NCBI GenBank assembly: GCA_963797675.1
Contig: CAWCQQ010000002.1
Location: 248,001 to 312,000, forward strand
Direction of reading: 5' to 3'
Source: DASQPR01 sp963797675
GTDB taxonomy: Bacteria; Actinomycetota; Actinomycetes; Mycobacteriales; Micromonosporaceae
DNA: 64,000 nt
Shown: positions 9,493-18,224 of the stretch, piece after piece
Layout: every line of letters begins with the position of its first letter
Position numbering within the stretch: position 1 is the first letter of the stretch
Made by a program: the position numbers and the translations under genes
The notes under the pieces: generated by a model
What the model was told of the DNA's origin: nothing
The model's database searches: none
What the model saw: only the letters and a program-made list of their open reading frames with translations

Positions 9493-9754
9493 GGATCCAC
9501 AGTGGATGCGAGGATCACTCGCCGAATAGGCGCTCGCGTCCGAATTGTGTCCCCGCTCACCGTCCGAGCGACGGGCGCGGCATCTGCGGTAGACTGGGGT
9601 CAATTCATTCAACCGGCGTGCTCGGACCCTGATCAACTGTGGGTTCAGGGAGTGCGCTTCGGGCGATTCTTGCGGGCGATTGTGCGGCGTTGAAGCCGCT
9701 CCGGGGCCATAAAACGCGAAGATGCGCCCAGCCCGGAGGGTTTGCCAAAAAATC

Positions 9755-11470
9755 ATGACGATCGACCCTGTCCGCGATACGTTCGCGGACGCTCTGTCCT
9801 TCCCGTCCCTATTTGAGAGTATGCAAATTAACACGACTCCTGAAGACGTCACCGCGGCCGATGTTGTCGCCGCCCCCGTAACCGAAGCCGCCCCCGTAGC
9901 CGAAGCCGCCGCCGAAACCCAGACCGTCGAAGCCGAGGCTCCGGAATTCGAGACCCTCGAAACCCCCATCGTCACCACGTTCGCCGACCTCGGCGTACCG
10001 CAGCGACTCGTCGCGCAGCTCGACCGCGAGGGAATCACCGCGCCGTTCCCGATCCAGGCGGCGACGATTCCGGACGCCATTGCCGGCCGTGACGTGCTCG
10101 GTCGTGGCCAGACCGGCTCCGGCAAGACGCTCGCGTTCGGCATCCCGATGCTGATGCGGGTCGCCGCCAGCGGCAAAGCCGCACCGCGCCACCCGAAGGC
10201 ACTGATCCTGGTCCCGACGCGCGAACTTGCCATGCAGGTCAACGACGCGATCACGCCGCTTGCGCGGGTGCTCGGTCTGTTCACCCGCACCGCGCTCGGT
10301 GGCACCGCCTATGACAAGCAGATCCGCGATCTCCGTCGCGGCGTCGATGTGCTGGTCGCGACGCCGGGTCGCCTCGGCGACCTGATCGAGCGCGGCGAAG
10401 TCTCGCTCTCCGAGATCGAGATCACGGTCCTGGACGAGGCCGACCAGATGGCCGACATGGGCTTCCTGCCCGACGTCACCGCGCTGATGGAGAAGACGCC
10501 GGAGCACAGCCAGCGGCTGCTGTTCTCGGCGACCCTCGACCACGACGTGGACACGCTGGTCCGGCGATTCCTGCACGAGGCCGTCACGCACTCGGTCGAC
10601 CCGTCCGCCGGCTCGGTCTCCACAATGGAACACCACCTGCTGCTGATCTCTCCGGTCGAGAAGTTCGACATCATCGCGTCGATCGGTGCCCGCAAGGGCC
10701 GCACGATCATGTTCGTCCGTACGCAGATGGCGGTCGACCGGCTGGCCGAGCAACTCCTGGCCGTCGGCGTCAAGGCCGGTGCCCTGCACGGCGGCAAGAC
10801 CCAGCGCGTACGCACTCGGACGCTCGCGGAGTTCCGTGAGGGCCGGGTGGACGTGCTCGTCGCCACGGATGTCGCCGCGCGTGGCATCCACGTCGACGAC
10901 GTGTCGCTCGTGGTGCACATCGATCCGCCGAAGGACTCGAAGGACTACCTGCACCGCGCCGGGCGTACGGCTCGTGCCGGTGAGTCCGGCATGGTCGTCA
11001 CTCTGGTGATGCCGCGCCAGCGTCGTTCCACCTACTCGATGCTCGAGCGGGCCGGTGTCACGCCGGGCCGTACCGAGGTCCGGCTGGGTGCTCCGGCACT
11101 GTTCGACATCACCGGCGCGCAGACGCCGAGTGGCGTACCGATCCGGATCGAAGAGCCGCCGGCACCGCGCCGCAGTGCGAGTGGCTACGGCGACCGTGGC
11201 AACAGCTATGGCGAGCGTGGCTCGTACCGTGGCGATCGTGCCGGTGCTGCCGCAGGCGAGCGTGGCAGTTACAGCGGCGACCGTGGTAACAGCGGCGACC
11301 GCGGGCAGGGTGGCCGTAGCAGCCACCGGCCGTTCCAGGGTGCGCCCCGGGCGGACCGTCCGGCGCGGGACGACCGCAGTCGCGATGCTCGTGGCCCGTA
11401 CCGGCCGCGGGAAGAGCGCCCGCCGGTGTCACGTCGCGAAGACCGGCCGTACGTCGCGCGTACCCACTGA
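9755..11470 (+). CDS. DEAD-box ATP-dependent RNA helicase (RhlE/CsdA type)
   Basis: About 571 residues. Order: a 65-residue Ala/Glu-rich leader, Q motif (TFADLGVPQ with FPIQAATIP), motif I GQTGSGKT, Ia PTRELA, II DEADQMADMGF, III SAT, the C-lobe motifs DVAARGIHVDD and HRAGRTARAG, then a basic tail of about 110 residues dense in Arg, Gly, Asp and Ser (GYGDRGNSYGERGSYRGDR type) that should bind RNA. It is intact. Starts at 9722, 9755 and 9822 are possible; none has an ideal RBS. It likely unwinds RNA in ribosome assembly or cold adaptation, as known for the family. Confidence 0.9.
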   Translation: MTIDPVRDTFADALSFPSLFESMQINTTPEDVTAADVVAAPVTEAAPVAEAAAETQTVEAEAPEFETLETPIVTTFADLGVPQRLVAQLDREGITAPFPIQAATIPDAIAGRDVLGRGQTGSGKTLAFGIPMLMRVAASGKAAPRHPKALILVPTRELAMQVNDAITPLARVLGLFTRTALGGTAYDKQIRDLRRGVDVLVATPGRLGDLIERGEVSLSEIEITVLDEADQMADMGFLPDVTALMEKTPEHSQRLLFSATLDHDVDTLVRRFLHEAVTHSVDPSAGSVSTMEHHLLLISPVEKFDIIASIGARKGRTIMFVRTQMAVDRLAEQLLAVGVKAGALHGGKTQRVRTRTLAEFREGRVDVLVATDVAARGIHVDDVSLVVHIDPPKDSKDYLHRAGRTARAGESGMVVTLVMPRQRRSTYSMLERAGVTPGRTEVRLGAPALFDITGAQTPSGVPIRIEEPPAPRRSASGYGDRGNSYGERGSYRGDRAGAAAGERGSYSGDRGNSGDRGQGGRSSHRPFQGAPRADRPARDDRSRDARGPYRPREERPPVSRREDRPYVARTH

Positions 11471-11481
11471 TCCATCGTCGA

Positions 11482-11510
11482 AGCGCCGTCCTCCGTTGGA
11501 GGGCGGCGCT
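11482..11510 (+). terminator. Intrinsic-type terminator after the DEAD-box gene
   Basis: A 13-bp stem (AGCGCCGTCCTCC against GGAGGGCGGCGCT, one G-U pair) with a 3-nt loop starts 11 bases after the stop codon and is followed by TTTCG. Actinobacterial terminators often have only a weak U tract. Confidence 0.75.
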
Positions 11511-11688
11511 TTCGCGTGCTCGTCATGGACTGACTGCGGATACTACCTGTTGCTGCCGTTTATAGTCTGATATCTCCGTTTCTGAGATACCTTTCCCGGT
11601 CGAGTGTTTAATGGGCTTACGTCCCAATTAGAGATCGAGATGCAGGTCAGACCATGTGTCGAGATCTTCACAGACGCGAGGAGGGGCA

Positions 11689-11928
11689 GTGGACACTGGA
11701 GATCGTCTGCTGACACCGGGCGAGGTGGCCGCGCTGTTCCGCGTCGACCCGAAGACTGTCACCCGGTGGGCTGCGGCCGGCCGGATCGGCAGCATCCGTA
11801 CGCCCGGCGGTCATCGCCGGTTCCGGGAATCCGAGGTCCGGGCACTCCTCGAAGGTGAGGGGCTGGCCGGGTTCGAGGACGACGCACCAGCCGTAGTACA
11901 TCCGACAAACGGGCATCGCCCGCACTGA
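11689..11928 (+). CDS. bldC: BldC-family MerR-like DNA-binding regulator
   Basis: 79 residues. The core LLTPGEVAALFRVDPKTVTRW followed by a basic GGHRRFRESEVRALL wing is that of BldC, a small MerR-type winged helix protein that binds direct repeats cooperatively and controls developmental genes in Streptomyces. The GTG start at 11689 is chosen because AGGAGGGG lies 4-11 bases upstream and the product then matches BldC length. An upstream GTG at 11656 would add 11 residues without an RBS. Its 3' end overlaps the 3' end of the convergent UbiX gene. Confidence 0.88.
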   Translation: MDTGDRLLTPGEVAALFRVDPKTVTRWAAAGRIGSIRTPGGHRRFRESEVRALLEGEGLAGFEDDAPAVVHPTNGHRPH

Positions 11929-12554
11929 CCAGCCCGTACAGCAGCTGCCGGTCGACCGCGCCATCGAGAAAACAGGGTGTGGTCGATGCCGCAGGCGTCC
12001 AGTACCTTGCCGGCGATGAAGTCGACGAGTTGCTGGGCGGTCGCGTCGGCGCCGTTCGCGTAGAAGCCGGGGCTGGCCGGCAGCACGGTCGCGCCGGCGT
12101 CGATCAGCGCGATCAGGTGTGTGAGATGGCTACGGGATACCGGCGTCTCACGCGGTACGACCACCACGCGCCGCCGTTCCTTCAGATTCACTTCGGCGGC
12201 GCGTTGCAGCAGATCCTTCGACAATCCGATGGCGATACCGGCACACGCCGCGGTGCTCGCCGGTACGACGATCATGCCGCTCGCCGGGTAGGAGCCGCTG
12301 CTCGGACCGGCCGCAAAGTCACCGGCCGGCCAGTAGGTCACGTCGTCGACGTCGGCACCGATCCACGCGGAAAGATCATCCCGCCAGTGCGCATCCCGGA
12401 ACGGCTGCCCGGTCTCGTCCAGAATGGTCAGGCGCGCGGCCCGCGAGACGACGAGGTCGATCGGCAGCCCGGCCTGCCCGAGGGCGCGGATGACCGCAGC
12501 CGCGTAGGGCGTGCCGGAGGCGCCGGAGACACCGACGATCCAGGGTCTCCGCAC
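11811..12554 (-). CDS. mqnM: UbiX-type flavin prenyltransferase (MqnM)
   Basis: UbiX-family enzymes make prenylated FMN, the cofactor used by the UbiD decarboxylase encoded just upstream. Landmarks are WIVGVSGASGTPYA (FMN loop), VPASTAACAGIAIGLSKDLLQRAAEV and the ETPVSRSHL motif. I chose the GTG at 12554, which has GAGGAGG at RBS distance; the first GTG at 12563 sits on the RBS itself. Normal UbiX ends near DHTLFSRW (about residue 190); here the frame runs on for some 50 atypical residues antisense to bldC. Either a stop was lost to an indel near 11960 or the tail is real. Confidence 0.82.
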   Translation of the reverse strand: MRRPWIVGVSGASGTPYAAAVIRALGQAGLPIDLVVSRAARLTILDETGQPFRDAHWRDDLSAWIGADVDDVTYWPAGDFAAGPSSGSYPASGMIVVPASTAACAGIAIGLSKDLLQRAAEVNLKERRRVVVVPRETPVSRSHLTHLIALIDAGATVLPASPGFYANGADATAQQLVDFIAGKVLDACGIDHTLFSRWRGRPAAAVRAGQCGRCPFVGCTTAGASSSNPASPSPSRSARTSDSRNRR

Positions 12555-12598
12555 GTCGCTCACCTCCTCGTCGCTACCGATCTTGTCCGACCGACCGA

Positions 12599-13493
12599 TC
12601 AGCGCAGGTGCTCGCGGATGACCAGATCGAGCAGGGCGAAGACGAAGAGGGTGATGCCGACGAAGCCGTTCGCCGTGAAGAAGGCCCGGTTGACCCGGGA
12701 CAGGTCGTCGGTCTTGACGATCGCGTGCTCGTAGATGAACGCGACCGCGGTCACCACCAGGCCCGAGCCACCAGAGCCAGCCGAAGTCGACCAGGATGCC
12801 GTACCAGACGAACAGCGCGAACGTGACGACGTGCGCGATCGACGAGGCCCACAGTGCGAAGCGCACGCCGTACCGGGCCGGCACGCTGTGTACGCCGATC
12901 TCGCGGTCGATGTCGACGTCCTGGCAGGCGTACATGAGGTCGAATCCGCCGATCCAGAGGCCGACCGCGGCACCGAGCACCCAGGCCGGCCCGGAGCCGT
13001 GGAACGTGCCGGTAACCGCGAGCCATGCGCCGACCGGGCCGATCAGCTGGGCGATGCCGAGGATCGCATGTGGCCAGTTCGTGAACCGCTTCGCGTACGG
13101 GTAGACGATCAGCGGGATCACGGCGAGCGGGGCGAGCGCCAGGCACAGCGGGTTCAGGAGCGCCGCGGCACCGAGGAACACGACGAGCGCGACGGCGGCA
13201 CCGATCCACGCGGTGCGGACCGATACCGCGCCGGTGACGAGTTCCCGGGCGGCCGTACGCGGGTTCCGTGCGTCGATGTGGCGGTCGAGGATCCGGTTGG
13301 CGGCCATCGCGAACGTACGGGCGCCGACCATCGCGACCGTGATCAGCAGCAACGTGACCCAATTGATTCGAGGCACCATCGCGGTCAGCGCCGCCATGTA
13401 CGCGAACGGCAGCGCGAAGATGCTGTGCTCGATCTTGACGAGTCCGAGGAACGACTTGACCGGATTCGGTGCCGGAGGTGACGAGACAGCCAT
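12599..13493 (-). CDS. mqnP: UbiA-type prenyltransferase of futalosine pathway (MqnP), frame broken once
   Basis: Integral membrane enzyme expected to prenylate the 6-carboxy- or 1,4-dihydroxy-6-naphthoate intermediate. The two Asp motifs are visible: NRILDRHID (NxxxDxxxD) and YACQDVDIDREIG. About nine membrane spans. The ATG at 13493 overlaps the UbiD stop (ATGA). The reading frame breaks near 12770: GWLWWLG continues as LVVTAVAFIYEHAIVKTDD in another frame. The shift is explained by one extra G in a GGG run (complement of CTCGGGCCTGG). A sequencing indel is likelier than inactivation. Confidence 0.87.
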
Positions 13494-14953
13494 CAGAACC
13501 CGTACTCCCGCCATCTTGACGTGACCGTGTCCACGACGGACGGTGACATGACCATCTCCTCCGGCCAACCGCGGTGATATCCCTCGCTGGGCAGCTTGCG
13601 GGTCGCGTCGATGCCGAGCTTGCCGCCCCAGAACTGCTGGTAGGACGCGTGGTCGAGGTGATCGACCGGTCCCTGAGTGAGCAGGATGTCGTGCGCGTAG
13701 TCGACGTTGCCGAACGCCCGGAACGCGACCTCGTGATAGTCGTGCGGATTGCAGTCCGCGTCCACGATCACGATCAGCTTCGTGAGAGAGAGCAGGTGGG
13801 CGCCCCAGACCGCGTTCATCACCTTCTGCGCGTGCTTCGGGTAGCGCTTGTCGATCGCCACGATCAGGCAGTTGTGGAACACGCCCGGCTCCGGCATCGC
13901 GTAGTCGACGATGTCCGGGACCAGCATCTTGATCAGCGGCAGGAAGATGCGCTCGGTGGCGTGGCCGATCGGGCCGTCCTCCTGCGGCGGCTTGGACGTG
14001 ATGATCGAGTGGTAGATCGGGTTCCGCTGCGTCGTCATCGCCTCGATGTGCAGCACCGGGAACGGCTCGACCGGTGTGTAGAAGCCGGTGTGGTCGCCGA
14101 ACGGGCCTTCCGGGTGGCGTTCGCCCGGCTCGACGTAGCCCTCCAGCACGATCTGCGCATGCGCCGGCACCTGCAGCGGCACGGTCAGGCAGTCGACCAT
14201 CTCGACCCGCTCGCCGCGCAGGAAGCCCGCGAACAGGTATTCGTCGATGTCGCCCGGCAGCGGCGCGCTCGCGGCGTAGCTGACCACCGGATCGCAGCCG
14301 ATCGCGATCGCCACCGGAAGCCGCTGGCCGAGGCGTTCGGCGACGGCATGATGCGCGGTCGAGTCCTTGTGGATCTGCCAATGCATGCCGAGCGTGTTCT
14401 TCGAGTGCTGCTGCAGCCGGTAGAGCCCGAGATTGCGCTTGCCGGTCTCCGGATGCTTGGTATGCGTCAGGCCGTAGTTGTGGAAAACCCCGCCGTCACC
14501 GGGCCACATCTGCAGTCCGGGCAGACGATCAAGGTCAACCTCATCACCCTTGAAGACAACTTCCTGGCAAGGAGCTTTCGAAACCTTTTTAGGTGGTACG
14601 GACTTGAGCTGCATCAACTTGCCAAGGCCGTCGCGAAGGCCGGACCAGCCCGGCACGAGATCCGGCTTGAGCAGCTCGCCGATGCGCGTGCCGATCTCGT
14701 TGACGTCATCGACGCCGAGCGCGATCGCCATCCGCTTCTCGGTGCCGAAGAGGTTGATCGCGACCGGCATGTGACCGCGGGTCGGCGTCTCGAACAGCAG
14801 CGCCGGACCGCCCGCTCGGACGGTCCGGGTGACGATCTCGCTCATCTCCAGCGTCGGGTCGACCGGAGCGTTGATCCGCTTCAGCTCACCCGCACGTTCC
14901 AGAGCGGCGAGAAAGTCCTTGAGGTCTTCAAACGGGAATCCGCGGGCTGCCAC
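13493..14953 (-). CDS. mqnL: UbiD-type menaquinone decarboxylase (MqnL)
   Basis: 486 residues, complete. prFMN-dependent decarboxylase acting on the polyprenylated or free 1,4-dihydroxy-6-naphthoate intermediate of the futalosine route. The N-terminal domain starts GFPFEDLKDFLAALERAGEL; the conserved catalytic region EGPFGDHTGFYTP supplies the Glu and Asp of the E-R-E-type triad region; the prFMN-side motif YRLQQHSKNTLGMHWQ is clear. It sits in one operon with the aldonolactone oxidase (22 bp upstream), mqnP (ATGA overlap) and mqnM, matching the gene set known from Streptomyces. Confidence 0.92.
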   Translation of the reverse strand: MAARGFPFEDLKDFLAALERAGELKRINAPVDPTLEMSEIVTRTVRAGGPALLFETPTRGHMPVAINLFGTEKRMAIALGVDDVNEIGTRIGELLKPDLVPGWSGLRDGLGKLMQLKSVPPKKVSKAPCQEVVFKGDEVDLDRLPGLQMWPGDGGVFHNYGLTHTKHPETGKRNLGLYRLQQHSKNTLGMHWQIHKDSTAHHAVAERLGQRLPVAIAIGCDPVVSYAASAPLPGDIDEYLFAGFLRGERVEMVDCLTVPLQVPAHAQIVLEGYVEPGERHPEGPFGDHTGFYTPVEPFPVLHIEAMTTQRNPIYHSIITSKPPQEDGPIGHATERIFLPLIKMLVPDIVDYAMPEPGVFHNCLIVAIDKRYPKHAQKVMNAVWGAHLLSLTKLIVIVDADCNPHDYHEVAFRAFGNVDYAHDILLTQGPVDHLDHASYQQFWGGKLGIDATRKLPSEGYHRGWPEEMVMSPSVVDTVTSRWREYGF

Positions 14954-14975
14954 GCCGCCAGTCTCTCAGGCGCGC

Positions 14976-16291
14976 TCAGGGCCCGAAGATCCGGCTCGTG
15001 TACGCGTTCGCCATGACACGTTGCGGGTCGAGTCGGTCGCGTACCGCGAGGAACTCGTCGAAGCGCGGGTAGACGGTCCGGAGCGAGTCGGCATCACGCC
15101 AGTTGAGCTTGCCCCAGTGCGGGCGCCCGCCCAACTCGATCGCCACCTTCTCGAACGCCTGCATGTAGGGCTGGTAGGGCATGCCGACGTACTGGTGGAT
15201 CGCGATGTAGGAGTTCTCCCGCCCGTACCCGTGGGAGAGCCAGATGTCGTCGGCGGCGCTGAATCGCATCTCGACCGGGAACGCGATCTTGAAGGGCATC
15301 GAGTCGACGATCTTCCGGAGCGCCGCGAATGCCTCGGGGAGTGCGGCGCGGGGTAGCCCGTACTCCATTTCGGTGAAGCGCACCCGGCGTGGCGTGCAGA
15401 ACACGCGGTCGGAGCGGTCGGTGTAGACCCTCGCGGACAGTGCGCGGGCCGCGACCTTGCTGATCCGCGGTACCAGCGTGGGCACCGCCCGGCCGAGCCG
15501 GCAGGCGGCCCCGAAGACCGTGTTCGGCAGGAAGTCGTCGTCCAGCCAGCCCTTGAACGGGGTGAGCGGCTGGTCCGAGACCGGCACTCGGTTGTTGCGC
15601 TTGATCTGCAGCAGATCCGTGTACGGGAACCAGTACATCTCGAAGTGCTCGTTCTCGGCGACGTGCTGCATCGAGCGAGCCGAACACGTCCGCGAACGGT
15701 TGCCGGCCGCTCGTCGGCGCGCAGCACGAACGCATCCGTGCACTGCAGCGTGACCTCGATGATGACGCCGAGCGCGCCGACGCCGACCCGGGCGGCGTGG
15801 AACACGTCCGCGTTCTCGTTCGCCGTGGCGTTGATGATGTCGCCGGTGCCGGTCACGATGCGCAGACCGACCACGAACGTGGACAGGCAGCCGAGCTTCG
15901 CGCCGGTGCCGTGCGTCCCGGTGGAGATCGCGCCGGTGATCGTCTGGACGTCGATGTCGCCGAGGTTCGGCAGCGCCAGATGGTTCGTTGCGAGGATGTC
16001 GTTCAGCGTGTGCAGCCGCATGCCGCCCTGGACGGTGATCTGTTTGCGCTCGCGATCGATCGATACGAAGTCGGAAAGCAGAGATAGATCCAGCCGTACG
16101 CCTTCCGTTACCGCCGCCGCTGTGAAAGAGTGACCGGCGCCGATCGGTTTGACGGTTAAGCCATCCGTCGCCGCGCTCCGAATTGCGTCGACAACCTGTT
16201 GCTCATTTGTCGGTCTTAGCATCCGAACGGCGTGAACGCGTTGATTGCCGGCCCAGTTCGACCAGGCAGAAGTTGTGCGTGGGGCAGTCAT
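14976..16291 (-). CDS. FAD-linked D-arabinono-1,4-lactone/L-gulonolactone oxidase family protein (frame broken twice)
   Basis: About 438 residues when joined. The N-terminal FAD-binding PP-loop region is intact: VKPIGAGHSFTAAAVTEG and TGAISTGTHGTG. The C-terminal ALO domain has RPHWGKLNW (HWGK motif) and ends in YPRFDEFLAVRDRLDPQRVMANAYTSRIFG. Between them the frame changes twice within about 50 bases: ADER ends near 15705, the block QPFADVFGSLD lies in a third frame, and EHFEMYWFPYTDLLQI resumes near 15670. All family blocks are present, so I infer two indels. It heads the mqnL-mqnP-mqnM operon, an unusual place for a sugar-lactone oxidase. Confidence 0.83.
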
Positions 16292-16466
16292 TCTGCGGAT
16301 TCTCCTTCGTGCTGCGGTGGCTCTAACGTGAGTATGCCTCGCGTATAGAAAGTCGAGTTGGCCAGTGGCGTTGTCGCTTCGCGCTCGTTGGATGAGTAGA
16401 ACTTTTCGAACGCCAGCCGTCGATGTAAACCGGCCTTGGCGGCTGCCGCATCAACAGGAGTAATAC

Positions 16467-17165
16467 GTGACAACTCAGGCTTCCATATCGGCCCTGCCGT
16501 CGCAGTCGGCCGTCGCCTCCGATACATCCGTGGTCCCGTCCGACGCTAGTACGTCGACCGGACCACTGCGCCGTGTTCCCGTTCAGGGACGCAGCGTGGC
16601 GCGGGTCGCTCGGATGCTCGACGCGTGCGCCGAACTCGTGGACGAGATCGGGTACGAGGCACTGACCACCACACTGCTCGCCGAGCGAGCTGGTGTAGCA
16701 ATTGGCTCGATTTATCAGTTTTTTCCGGACAAGCGAGCCGTCGTCCAGGCGCTGACGCTACGCAACCTCGAGGCCTACCTCGGCCGGCTGTCGGCACGGT
16801 TCGCGGAAGCCGAGTTCGCCCAGTGGTGGGACGGTGTGGATGCGGCGATCGACGAGTACATCGCGATGCACCGGGACGTGCCCGGCTTCCGTACGCTGCA
16901 CTTCGGCGACGTGGTGGACGTGCACCTACTCGATGAGGACAAGGACAACAACCAGGTCATCGCGTGTGCGCTGACGGGTCTCATGCGTGAGACGTTCGCG
17001 ATCCCGGCGTCCGTAATGATCGATTTCCCGATCGCGGTCGCGGTGGAGATTGCTGACGCTCTGATCAAGCTTGGGTTTCGGCATGATCCTTCTGGGGATG
17101 CTCAGATTTTGGTCGAGGCTAAGTCGCTTATTCATGCTTATTTGACTCAGCACGTGGTTGTTTAG
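16467..17165 (+). CDS. TetR-family transcriptional regulator
   Basis: 232 residues, intact. After a 30-residue Ser/Thr-rich leader comes the TetR helix-turn-helix: ARMLDACAELVDEIGYEALTT then LAERAGVAIGSIYQFFPDK (about 50-90). The ligand-binding C-terminal domain is helical with no recognisable specificity. It is divergent from the aldonolactone oxidase/mqnLPM operon with 175 bp between the starts, so it may control that operon; this is inference from position. Confidence 0.88.
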   Translation: MTTQASISALPSQSAVASDTSVVPSDASTSTGPLRRVPVQGRSVARVARMLDACAELVDEIGYEALTTTLLAERAGVAIGSIYQFFPDKRAVVQALTLRNLEAYLGRLSARFAEAEFAQWWDGVDAAIDEYIAMHRDVPGFRTLHFGDVVDVHLLDEDKDNNQVIACALTGLMRETFAIPASVMIDFPIAVAVEIADALIKLGFRHDPSGDAQILVEAKSLIHAYLTQHVVV

Positions 17166-17178
17166 TGGTTGAGGTTTA

Positions 17179-17250
17179 GGCGGTTGGCCGACATTGCCCA
17201 CTCCGGGCGGTCAGGCTTGATCCCTCCGTGGGCAATGTCGGCCAACCGCC
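17179..17250 (+). repeat. 72-nt hairpin repeat, copy 1 (after tetR)
   Basis: Perfect 22-bp inverted arms (17179-17200 and 17229-17250; the inner part reads GCCGACATTGCCCA) around a 28-nt loop starting CTCCGGGCGGTCAGG. It begins 13 bases after the TetR stop. A second copy sits at 18138-18209 in opposite orientation. No U tract follows. It may terminate transcription or be a mobile palindromic repeat. Confidence 0.9.
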
Positions 17251-17361
17251 CCTGCCCGGCACAGGTGCGGGCACATAGTCACGGTGTTTTCACGGCTTCC
17301 CGCGTGATCGTGACAACGAAAGGGACCCAGCCTCATCATGTTTGGGGGCTGGCTGCGGCGG

Positions 17362-17955
17362 CTATGTCTGCTTGAAGATGCGGGCGTAAATCTCGTCTAT
17401 GACGGTGTTCTTCGCCAGGCTGTAGTCACCAGGCTGCTTCGCGGTGTCTTGGGCTAGGCGGCGCTTCGTGGTGGCGTATAGCTCTCGGTCTTCCGGATGT
17501 GAGCGCAGCCAGTCGCGGAAGAGCCGGTGCCGTACGGGTTCGGGCGCACCCTGCGGCCACACGTGGAGATGCACGTCTTCCGCAGCGCTGACGAGCATCC
17601 GGTGCCCGTACCACCACGGCTCCCGCAGAACGAGCCGATACCCCAGGCCCTCCAGAGCCGGAACGTAGCGAGACTCCTCCGCCGTGTCGTCAATAAGAAG
17701 ATCGATGTCAATAATCGGCTTAGCGGCCAGCCCAGGCACAGACGTAGACCCAACGTGCTCAACACCGACAATCAGGCCGCCCAGAACCTCGTGAAGCAAC
17801 AGCTTGGCCACAGCAAATCGATCCACCCAAGCCGGGTCATAGTCCTGAATAACAATCGACTGCCACGTCGCCGGGCGCTCGCCCACCAAGGCGATAGCCA
17901 TCTGCTCCGACGTGCCATGAAAGCGCTGCATGACTTCCGGCGGATACTCCGTCAT
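17362..17955 (-). CDS. GrpB-family (UPF0157) nucleotidyltransferase-like protein
   Basis: 197 residues. The family core is clear: IVIQDYDPAWVDRF, then HVGSTSVPGLAAKPIIDIDL with the nucleotidyltransferase-like GSTS and the Asp pair DID, then the C-terminal RLFRDWLRSHPEDRELYATTK block. GrpB proteins resemble nucleotidyltransferases but their substrate is not established. I chose the ATG at 17955 because GGAGG lies 6 bases upstream. Base composition seems somewhat lower in GC than the neighbours. It lies between the two copies of a 72-nt hairpin. Confidence 0.88.
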   Translation of the reverse strand: MTEYPPEVMQRFHGTSEQMAIALVGERPATWQSIVIQDYDPAWVDRFAVAKLLLHEVLGGLIVGVEHVGSTSVPGLAAKPIIDIDLLIDDTAEESRYVPALEGLGYRLVLREPWWYGHRMLVSAAEDVHLHVWPQGAPEPVRHRLFRDWLRSHPEDRELYATTKRRLAQDTAKQPGDYSLAKNTVIDEIYARIFKQT

Positions 17956-18137
17956 CTCAACCTCCGTAAACAGCAAAGTCGATCAGATTACAACACCAAG
18001 ATCCCCAGGCCAACCATCTCAAGCCACCACCGGACGACGATTCTCGCGAAACAGGTGGAGTTGGGCGAGCAAAGCGAAGCCAAGGCAAGGTGGGTGCTGA
18101 GTAAAGCTGTGGCGTCCGGGTCACCTGTACCACGACG

Positions 18138-18209
18138 GGGCGGTGGCCGACATTGCCCACGGAGGGATCGAGCCTGACCGCCCGGAGTGGGCAATGTCGG
18201 CCACCGCCC
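18138..18209 (-). repeat. 72-nt hairpin repeat, copy 2 (after the PLP deaminase gene)
   Basis: Perfect 22-bp arms (18138-18159 and 18188-18209) around a 28-nt loop. The loop is the reverse complement of the loop at 17201-17228 with one mismatch. Relative to its gene (minus strand, stop at 18225) it has the same orientation and nearly the same distance (15 nt) as copy 1 has to tetR. The outer stem differs from copy 1 (GGGCGGTGG against GGCGGTTGG) and both arms changed together. Confidence 0.9.
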
Positions 18210-18224
18210 GAACCGCAACCACGA

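Noticed and set aside
8257..10305. A long minus-strand open frame opposite the repeat protein and the helicase start
   Set aside because: No family resemblance, no RBS, low-complexity Arg-rich translation. The plus strand carries clear genes.
17179..18209. An insertion sequence with GrpB as cargo and hairpins as terminal inverted repeats
   Set aside because: No transposase, no target duplication visible, and each hairpin sits at a fixed distance from the stop of a flanking gene, which fits 3' elements better.
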